Source of the DNA: Tessaracoccus flavescens
GTDB taxonomy: Bacteria; Actinomycetota; Actinomycetes; Propionibacteriales; Propionibacteriaceae
Assembly: GCA_020741375.1 (NCBI GenBank)
Contig: DYZF01000012.1
Coordinates: 1-26,957, forward strand
Length of the DNA: 26,957 bases
Reading direction: 5' to 3'
The position numbers and the translations under genes are program-made. Every line of letters starts with the position of its first letter. Within the stretch, counting starts at the first letter, position 1. Of the stretch, positions 10,392-15,834 are shown piece by piece. The notes under the pieces were generated by a model, which saw only the letters and a program-made list of their open reading frames with translations, had not been told where the DNA came from and did no database searches.

Positions 10392-10393
10392 TC

Positions 10394-11368
10394 ATGGACG
10401 TCGATCTGGCTGCACTGCGCATGATCGAGCAGGATCGGGACATCCCGATGGATTACCTGCTGGAGACCCTCGAGTCGGCGCTGCTCAACGCCTACGAGAA
10501 GACGCCCCACGCTCTGCGCGGCGTCAAGGTTGAGGTGAACCGGAAATCCGGCACCGTCCAGGTGCTGGCGCCCGAGTTCGACGATGACGACAACATCATC
10601 GGCTACTTCGACGACACGCCGGAGGACTTCGGCCGAATCGCTGCCCTGACCGCGCGCCAGGTGATCAATCAGCGCATCCGCGAGAAGGAAGACGAGCAGA
10701 AGTTCGGCGCGTTCCACGGCAAGGAGGGCGACATCGTCGTCGGCGTGGTGCAGCAGGACCGTGACTCGAAGGCCATCCGCGTCGACCTCGGCGAGTTGGA
10801 GGCCCTGATGCCGCTGGCCGAGCAGGTGCCTGGGGAGCAGTACACCCACGGCAAGCGGCTGCGCGTCTACGTCGTCGCCGTCCGACGCGAGATGCGCGGC
10901 CCGCAGGTGATCGTGTCGCGCACCCATCCCAACCTCGTGCGCAAGCTGTTCGAACTCGAGGTTCCGGAGATCGCCTCCGGCCTCGTCGAGATCAAGGAGA
11001 TCGCCCGCGAGGCCGGTCACCGCACCAAGATCGCGGTCATGTCGAACCATGCCGACGTGTCGCCGAAGGGCGCGTTCATCGGCCCCAACGGGCAGCGAGT
11101 CCGCGCCGTGACCAACGAACTGGGCGAGGAGAAGATCGACATCGTCGACTTCTCCGAGGACCCGACGAAGTTCGTCGCGGCCGCGCTCTCGCCCGCCAAG
11201 GTGATCTCGGTCACCGTGGTGGATCAGGCCGCGCGTGCCTGCAGGGCGATCGTGCCGGACTATCAACTGTCGCTGGCCATTGGCCGCGAAGGCCAGAACG
11301 CCCGCTTGGCGGCCCGCTTGACGGGATGGCGCATCGACATCCAGCCCGACGTCGCAATTCAGCGCTGA
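10394..11368 (+). CDS. nusA: Transcription termination/antitermination factor NusA
   Basis: NusA binds RNA polymerase and modulates pausing, termination and antitermination. The 324-residue protein shows an N-terminal polymerase-binding domain (1-105), an S1 RNA-binding domain (about 108-175, [14 protein letters not shown]), and two KH domains with GPNG at 230-233 and GREG at 297-300. It ends right after KH2, lacking the acidic AR repeats of E. coli NusA, as is normal in actinobacteria. It starts 2 nt after the rimP stop and is presumably co-transcribed. In most actinobacteria ylxR and infB follow directly. Here rpfB and two envelope-related genes intervene. Confidence 0.97.
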   Translation: MDVDLAALRMIEQDRDIPMDYLLETLESALLNAYEKTPHALRGVKVEVNRKSGTVQVLAPEFDDDDNIIGYFDDTPEDFGRIAALTARQVINQRIREKEDEQKFGAFHGKEGDIVVGVVQQDRDSKAIRVDLGELEALMPLAEQVPGEQYTHGKRLRVYVVAVRREMRGPQVIVSRTHPNLVRKLFELEVPEIASGLVEIKEIAREAGHRTKIAVMSNHADVSPKGAFIGPNGQRVRAVTNELGEEKIDIVDFSEDPTKFVAAALSPAKVISVTVVDQAARACRAIVPDYQLSLAIGREGQNARLAARLTGWRIDIQPDVAIQR

Positions 11369-11377
11369 CAACGGCTA

Positions 11378-11401
11378 CTGAGAGATTCTCAGGTAATTTT
11401 T
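11378..11401 (+). terminator. Weak hairpin plus T-run after nusA
   Basis: CTGAGA and TCTCAG form a 6-bp stem around a GAT loop (11378-11392), followed by AATTTTT. It begins 10 nt after the nusA stop. The stem is short and partly A-T, so it may be only a weak terminator, or its half-sites may serve as operator elements for rpfB. Confidence 0.4.
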
Positions 11402-11431
11402 GGGATTCCCTCAGTAATTAGTTATTCTGAG
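11388..11431 (+). promoter_or_regulatory. rpfB promoter with repeated CTCAG elements
   Basis: The -10 is TATTCT at 11423-11428. Direct repeats CTCAGGTAATT (11388-11398) and CTCAGTAATTA (11410-11420) lie 22 bp apart, two helical turns. A CTGAG half-site at 11427-11431 overlaps the end of the -10. A regulator-binding site is inferred. Confidence 0.45.
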
Positions 11432-11434
11432 TTG

Positions 11435-11450
11435 GCCGGGCAGTCCCGGC
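11435..11450 (+). other. Hairpin at the predicted 5' end of the rpfB mRNA
   Basis: GCCGGG-CAGT-CCCGGC forms a 6-bp all-GC stem with a 4-nt loop. It starts about 7 nt after the TATTCT box, so it would sit at the very 5' end of the transcript. It leaves the AGGAG (11460-11464) exposed. A role in mRNA stability is possible. Confidence 0.45.
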
Positions 11451-11474
11451 AGTTCAAATAGGAGTAACTGACGT

Positions 11475-12668
11475 ATGGCTAAGAAGTTCTTGGTTCCCGT
11501 GCTTGCTGGTGTCAGCGCACTCGCCCTGGTGGGTGGCGCGACGGCCGCAACCGCGATGCAGAAGAACGACGTCACGCTGGTGGTCGACGGTATCGAGAAG
11601 ACCGTTGCGCTGCGTGAAGACACTGTTGCCGAAGTGCTGGATCTTGAAGGAATCGCCTTGGGCGATCACGACGTCGTTCTCCCCGGCGTCGACACCGAGG
11701 TGACCGACGGGTTGGAGATCAGCATCGCCTACGGTCGCCCGCTCAACGTCACGGTCGATGGGCAGGAGCGCGAGGTCTGGACCACTGCCCGCAGCGTGGG
11801 AGAGGCGCTCCGCATGCTCAACCTTGACGAGGCCGATTCGAAGCTGTCGGCCTCGCGATCCCAAGCCATCTCCCGCGAAGGCCTCGATCTCAGCATCGTG
11901 ACCGCCAAGGATGTCACCTTGACCGTTGCCGGCAAGGCCACCAATTACTCGGTACCCGGCACCGTGCAGGATCTGCTCACTGCCGCTGGCGTGATCGTGG
12001 ATGCTGACGACAAGCTGGAGCCCGCTGCGGACACCGAGCTCGTCGACGGGATGGCCGTCAAGGCGATCAAGGTCGAGACCAAAGAGCGCCTGAAGAACGT
12101 TGAGCTTCCCTTCCAGAAGAAGACCGTGGAGTCGAAGAAGCTCGAGAAGGGCGTCAAGAAGGTCACCACCGAGGGCCGGGCGGGCCTGAAGGTTGAGAAG
12201 TACACCGACACCTACGAGGACGGCGTGGCCGTCACCTCGGTGCTCGTCGGCTCCGAAGTGACGAAGAAGCCCGTCGATCAGGTCACCACCGTCGGTACCT
12301 ACGTCGCCCCCAAGCCCAAGCCAGTGACAAAGACGACCACGAAGTCGACTTCAACGACGTCCACGGCCTCGAAGTCGACGTCGAGCTCCAGCACGTCGAG
12401 CTCGTCCGGTTCCAGCTCCGGCGCTGGCCTCAACCTGGCTCGTGAGGCCATGTGGGTCCGTATCGCCGAGTGCGAGTCGAACAACCGCTGGAACATCAAC
12501 ACCGGCAACGGCTACTACGGCGGCCTGCAGTTCAACCTCGCCACGTGGCGCTCGGTAAACGGTGACGACTTTGCTGCGTACCCGCACCAGGCCACTCGCG
12601 CTGAGCAGATCACTGTGGCCAACCGCCTCTACGCCAAGCGCGGCACCCAGCCGTGGAGCTGCGCCTGA
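11475..12668 (+). CDS. rpfB: Resuscitation-promoting factor RpfB (peptidoglycan-cleaving)
   Basis: Rpf proteins are exported lytic transglycosylases that open peptidoglycan and stimulate growth of dormant actinobacterial cells. The 397-residue protein has an N-terminal signal or anchor helix (about 5-27), three DUF348 repeats (about 31-75, 89-130 and 146-185), a G5 domain (about 200-277), a Ser/Thr/Lys-rich linker (280-317) and a C-terminal Rpf domain. The Rpf domain has AECESNNRWNINTGNGYYGGLQF-like sequence with catalytic Glu at 334, and cysteines 333 and 396 that can form the conserved disulfide. This is the full RpfB architecture. AGGAG lies 10 nt before ATG 11475. A strong terminator follows, so it is probably monocistronic. 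Its location inside the nusA-infB interval is unusual. Confidence 0.96.
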   Translation: MAKKFLVPVLAGVSALALVGGATAATAMQKNDVTLVVDGIEKTVALREDTVAEVLDLEGIALGDHDVVLPGVDTEVTDGLEISIAYGRPLNVTVDGQEREVWTTARSVGEALRMLNLDEADSKLSASRSQAISREGLDLSIVTAKDVTLTVAGKATNYSVPGTVQDLLTAAGVIVDADDKLEPAADTELVDGMAVKAIKVETKERLKNVELPFQKKTVESKKLEKGVKKVTTEGRAGLKVEKYTDTYEDGVAVTSVLVGSEVTKKPVDQVTTVGTYVAPKPKPVTKTTTKSTSTTSTASKSTSSSSTSSSSGSSSGAGLNLAREAMWVRIAECESNNRWNINTGNGYYGGLQFNLATWRSVNGDDFAAYPHQATRAEQITVANRLYAKRGTQPWSCA

Positions 12669-12683
12669 TCATCACATTTCGGC

Positions 12684-12720
12684 AACGGCCGGTCACCCAG
12701 ATTGGGGTGGCCGGCCGTTT
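12684..12720 (+). terminator. Strong intrinsic terminator after rpfB
   Basis: A 15-bp stem (12684-12698 with 12705-12719, one G-T wobble) encloses a 6-nt loop, followed by only a short run of T. It begins 16 nt after the rpfB stop. Confidence 0.85.
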
Positions 12721-12730
12721 CACGTAGCAT
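12702..12730 (+). promoter_or_regulatory. Promoter of the LtaS-like gene, nested in the rpfB terminator
   Basis: TTGGGG (12702-12707) in the terminator loop and distal arm is exactly 17 bp from TAGCAT (12725-12730). The ATG follows 9 nt later with no Shine-Dalgarno sequence, so the mRNA is probably leaderless or nearly so. Confidence 0.5.
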
Positions 12731-12739
12731 GAACCGTCT

Positions 12740-14611
12740 ATGTCCGTTCAGCCTGCGTTCACGTCGCGTTTACTGAAGCCGCGCCACAAGTGGGGGCGGC
12801 TGTTGGCGACCCTTGTGCCCGTGGCCGTCATGGGCGTGTGGCTGAAGCTTGACCGCATCGATCGATTCTTCCCGAACGCCGGGTTCGGCGAGACGCTCCT
12901 GAAGGTGGCCTCCGACGTCGCCTTCGGCCTCGCGTGGATCCTCCTGTGGGTGGTGGCGGCTGCCTTCGGCCGGGTTTGGTGGCGGACTCTGGCGTCGTAT
13001 CTGGCGATGCCCGCGAGCGCCGTCGTCGCTGTGTTCACCGTGATCCACCATGAGTTCGTCAAGCGAACGGGCAATCCTCTGACGTGGGAGCGCCTCTCCT
13101 ACGCCTGGCGTGAGCGGGGCGAACTCGAGGGCCTCATCGGCAGCGAGGTGACGCCGCAGACCGTGTGGCTGTTGGTGCTGGCGGTGGTGTCCACCATGGT
13201 GCTGCCATGGCTGATCGGTCCCCTCATCACCAAGTTCCTCAAGACGCCCAGCAGGCGCCAGAAGCGGCTGGGCGTTGGACTCCTCGCGGCGCTTCTGGCC
13301 GCCTCCGTGTGGAGCGCCCCCACCGTCTCGGCAGCGTTCGCGCTAGCGGCGCCCGTTCAGTTCGCCGTCAGCCCGGTGCGCGAGGCGGTCGCGTACCCGT
13401 CGGTGGAGCCGACGACGCAGCCGCTGCCCAGCCGCGAGGACACCCGCCTGGTGCCCCGCGCGGGAGCAGGGGAGCGGAACCTGGTGGTGATCGCCTTGGA
13501 ATCCCAGCGCGACGCCTCAACCCTGCCGCCCACCAAGCAGCCGGTCACTCCCGTCTTGGACGCACTCAAGGCGAGCAGCTTGGTGCCTGAGCGGGCCTAC
13601 ACCGTCTTGCCGCACACGTCGAAGGCCGTCACCGCCATTCACTGTGGGGTGGCGCCGCCGTTGGATTCGAAGAACTCAGAGGCCGACGCCGAGGGTCTTC
13701 CGATGCGGTGTCTGCCCGAGTTGCTGGCGGAGCAGGGCTACGCCACCGGCTTCTTCCAGTCCGCCACCGAGCACTTCGAGCGGCGGCGCTCCACGGTGCG
13801 CAATCTCGGCTTCGAGTACTTCCTGCCGGTCAACAAGATGAACACGAGCGGCTGGCGCAAAGCCAACTACTTCGGCTACGAGGACGAGGTCATGCTCGTC
13901 CCGCAGCGTCGGTGGATCGAACAGCAGGATCAGCCGTTCATGCTGAGCATGTTGACGGTGGTGGGCCACCACGATTACAACCTCCACGGCCGGCCGTTGA
14001 TCGACTTCGTCGATAACAACAAGACGTTCAACACCTACCTCAACGGTCTGCACTACCAAGACCAGTTCGTGGGCAAGGTGATCGACATGTTCAAGGATCT
14101 CGGGCTCTACGACGACACCGTCTTCGTGATCGTCGGCGATCACGGTGAAGGTTTCGGCGAGCATCGCGTGTTCCAGCACGACAACACCATTTATGAGGAG
14201 GGCGCGCGCGTTCCGCTCCTCATCCACGACCCGCAGCGCCCCGCCGGCGTGATCGACGGTCCCGTCAGCCAACTCGCGATCCTCCCGACGGCCGCGGATC
14301 TGTTGGGCTTCGACGTCGAATCGCCCACCGATCTGCGTCCCTCGCTGCTGAGCGGTGAGCCGCAGGGTCTGATCCCGGTCACCTGCTTCGCCAGGGCGCG
14401 GTGCGCCGCGACCATCGACGGCGACATGAAGGTGATCCACCACTTCGGCGATCGCCGCGACGAGGTCTACAACGTCGTCGAGGATCCGTACGAGCGCAAC
14501 GATCTGGCCACCGAGGTCGCCGACGAGTGGATCAACGAGCGCGTCGATTCGACGCTCGAGTGGTACGTCGACGCAGAGCGCCGCTCGAAAGTCTTCGCCG
14601 AGCAGCAGTGA
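12740..14611 (+). CDS. LtaS-like membrane sulfatase/phosphoglycerol transferase family protein
   Basis: A 623-residue membrane enzyme of the alkaline phosphatase superfamily with the lipoteichoic-acid-synthase layout. Four to five N-terminal helices (about 21-35, 52-76, 83-103, 139-165 and 177-205) are followed by an extracellular sulfatase-fold domain. Metal and catalytic residues are visible: E254 in IALESQ, nucleophile T293 in LPHTSKA, H410 in VGHHDY, and D467/H468 in VGDHGEGFGEH. HDNTIYEEGARVPLLIH is typical of the family. LtaS enzymes transfer glycerol phosphate from phosphatidylglycerol onto a glycolipid. The true acceptor here is unknown, since many actinobacteria make lipoglycans instead of classic LTA. 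Alternatives are another phosphoglycerol or phosphoethanolamine transferase or a sulfatase. A stem-loop forming over its stop codon ends the unit. Confidence 0.88.
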   Translation: MSVQPAFTSRLLKPRHKWGRLLATLVPVAVMGVWLKLDRIDRFFPNAGFGETLLKVASDVAFGLAWILLWVVAAAFGRVWWRTLASYLAMPASAVVAVFTVIHHEFVKRTGNPLTWERLSYAWRERGELEGLIGSEVTPQTVWLLVLAVVSTMVLPWLIGPLITKFLKTPSRRQKRLGVGLLAALLAASVWSAPTVSAAFALAAPVQFAVSPVREAVAYPSVEPTTQPLPSREDTRLVPRAGAGERNLVVIALESQRDASTLPPTKQPVTPVLDALKASSLVPERAYTVLPHTSKAVTAIHCGVAPPLDSKNSEADAEGLPMRCLPELLAEQGYATGFFQSATEHFERRRSTVRNLGFEYFLPVNKMNTSGWRKANYFGYEDEVMLVPQRRWIEQQDQPFMLSMLTVVGHHDYNLHGRPLIDFVDNNKTFNTYLNGLHYQDQFVGKVIDMFKDLGLYDDTVFVIVGDHGEGFGEHRVFQHDNTIYEEGARVPLLIHDPQRPAGVIDGPVSQLAILPTAADLLGFDVESPTDLRPSLLSGEPQGLIPVTCFARARCAATIDGDMKVIHHFGDRRDEVYNVVEDPYERNDLATEVADEWINERVDSTLEWYVDAERRSKVFAEQQ

Positions 14612-14653
14612 ACGACTCGGCCCGGCACCCGCTAGGGGTGCCGGGCCGTTCAC
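14608..14653. terminator. Bidirectional terminator between convergent genes
   Basis: A 12-bp GC-rich stem (14619-14630 with 14636-14647, loop GCTAG) is extended by GTGAAC/GTTCAC arms across a 5-nt bulge. The outer left arm includes the stop codon of the LtaS-like gene. It also lies just beyond the stop of the convergent secreted-protein gene. Confidence 0.8.
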
Positions 14654-14687
14654 TGTGGCTGTCTACGTGCGGGTTTCCCGCGTCGGG

Positions 14688-15296
14688 TTATCGACCCCGT
14701 CCGTTGCCGAACCCGTGGCCGCCGCCCATCCCTTGTCCGCGGACGGTCACGATGCCCTCATCTGCGGCCTTCTGGACGGCGTCGGCTTCGGCCTGAGTCA
14801 GCGTGCCGTCGTCGACCGCTTGGTCGAGTACCGCCTTCTCAGCGGCCGCGCGGGTTGCTTGGCGCTCAGATTCCAGTTCCTGCATGGCCGCAAGGACGGT
14901 GTTCTCCTCCAGTCCGAGTTCGTCAGCGACAGCCTTCGCCACGGCTGCTTGGTGCTCTGCCCGGGTCTCGTCGTCCTGCGGCGTATTCGGACGTTCCATG
15001 CCGTCGCGCACCGTCTCCATCGCGTCGTCCATGGCCTTCGCCAGGTCATCGGTGTCGACGCCCAGCTTCTCGGCGAGGTCGGCGAGGTTCGTCCCCACGC
15101 CGCGGTTGTCGTGACGGGGCCCCCAGTCGTCGTTGCGCTTGGGCGAGTTGTTCGCAGGGTCGGTGACCTGTGCGGATGCGGTGGCCGTCGGCGACGGCGT
15201 CGGTGTTGGATCGTCGGCGCTGGCGAGTTGCCCGATCCCTAGACCCAGCCCGGCGGCGAGTGCTGCTGCCGAGATTCCGGTGAGTGCCTTGTTCAT
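14688..15296 (-). CDS. Small secreted protein with two helical repeat modules
   Basis: No named family recognised. The 202-residue precursor has a signal peptide ending near ASA/DD (27/28) and a Thr/Pro/Ser-rich linker (about 28-45). Two similar helical modules follow, each beginning with L-G-(V/L) and a hydrophobic heptad: 74-94 (LAEKLGVDTDDLAKAMDDAM) and 123-143 (VADELGLEENTVLAAMQELE). A third helix pair (about 150-184) has LDQAVDDGTLTQAEADAVQ, a pattern common in small secreted or YckD-like proteins. The C-terminus is glycine- and arginine-rich. A good AAGGAG at 15307-15302 lies 5 nt before ATG 15296. It converges on the LtaS-like gene, with a shared terminator. A cell-envelope role is inferred only from export and neighbours. 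Confidence 0.85.
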   Translation of the reverse strand: MNKALTGISAAALAAGLGLGIGQLASADDPTPTPSPTATASAQVTDPANNSPKRNDDWGPRHDNRGVGTNLADLAEKLGVDTDDLAKAMDDAMETVRDGMERPNTPQDDETRAEHQAAVAKAVADELGLEENTVLAAMQELESERQATRAAAEKAVLDQAVDDGTLTQAEADAVQKAADEGIVTVRGQGMGGGHGFGNGRGR

Positions 15297-15332
15297 GGCT
15301 TCTCCTTCCATCCATCGGACCCGTGCCCGATA

Positions 15333-15346
15333 CCAAGAATTCTTGG
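15333..15346. promoter_or_regulatory. Perfect 14-bp palindrome, candidate operator
   Basis: CCAAGAATTCTTGG is a perfect dyad 37 nt upstream of the secreted-protein start and 67 nt upstream of the divergent ylxR start. On the minus strand a TTGCAG precedes it and TATCGG follows, so it would sit between a weak -35 and -10. Confidence 0.55.
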
Positions 15347-15400
15347 GCTGCAACCTGTTGAGAGGCTGTGGCCGCCGTATGGGCATGCTGGGAGTTCCCG

Positions 15401-15406
15401 TACGAT
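15401..15406 (+). promoter_or_regulatory. -10 box of a leaderless ylxR transcript
   Basis: TACGAT is followed by 6 nt and GTG 15413. No Shine-Dalgarno sequence is present. Confidence 0.55.
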
Positions 15407-15412
15407 GACTGG

Positions 15413-15637
15413 GTGATTCCGCAACGCACCTGCATCGGCTGCCGCCAGCGCGATGACCAGCCGTCCATGATGCGCGTTGTGCGTGTCGGCGACGAGGCGG
15501 TGGAGGGCACGTCACCGCGCCTGCCCGGCCGTGGTGCCTACGTCCATCGCGACTGCCTGCCACTCGCGGTTCAACGCCACGCGTTCCGGCGGGCCTTCGG
15601 CGCGGGCGTCGGCACCGACACACTGACGCGCGGCTGA
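15413..15637 (+). CDS. ylxR: YlxR (DUF448) RNA-binding-type protein
   Basis: A 74-residue protein that normally lies between nusA and infB. The signature motif RTCIGCRQR is at residues 5-13, and the second conserved loop PGRGAYVHRDC at about 38-48. The basic surface of the family suggests nucleic-acid binding, and YlxR has been linked to transcriptional regulation in Bacillus. GTG 15413 gives the canonical MIPQRTC-type N-terminus and sits 6 nt after TACGAT. Longer in-frame starts upstream give an atypical N-terminus. Here it is separated from nusA by about 4 kb. Confidence 0.93.
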   Translation: MIPQRTCIGCRQRDDQPSMMRVVRVGDEAVEGTSPRLPGRGAYVHRDCLPLAVQRHAFRRAFGAGVGTDTLTRG

Positions 15638-15670
15638 CGCGCTCAGGTGGCTCACGCGAGTCAGTCACGA

Positions 15671-15676
15671 TATGAT
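15671..15676 (+). promoter_or_regulatory. -10 box upstream of infB
   Basis: TATGAT is a near-consensus -10, with only a poor -35 (TGGCTC). It would give an infB leader of about 150 nt. Confidence 0.45.
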
Positions 15677-15684
15677 GATCTTCG

Positions 15685-15795
15685 GCCCACTTCGTGTGGG
15701 CACATCGTTCCTCGCCCAATCGGGCGCCAACCAGAAGGTGGGCTAGACGCTCATGACCACTCGATGAGTACCCAACGATGACCAAACACAACTAG
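15685..15795 (+). other. infB leader: two hairpins and three chained mini-ORFs
   Basis: The leader has hairpin 1 GCCCAC/GTGGGC (15685-15701) and hairpin 2 CGCCC/GGGCG (15713-15726). Three tiny frames follow, each overlapping the next by ATGA: 15753-15767 (MTTR), 15764-15781 (MSTQR) and 15778-15795 (MTKHN). They end 39 nt before the infB start. Translation of the mini-ORFs is not shown; a weak AAGGTG lies 12 nt before the first. Confidence 0.35.
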
Positions 15796-15834
15796 AGCTC
15801 GCACCCTTGGAGGTCGGGCTGCTGAAGGAGAGTA

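Noticed and set aside
11369..11474. Riboswitch upstream of rpfB
   Set aside because: Rpf genes in some actinobacteria are controlled by RNA elements such as the c-di-AMP riboswitch, but the predicted leader here is only about 40 nt, too short for a known riboswitch.
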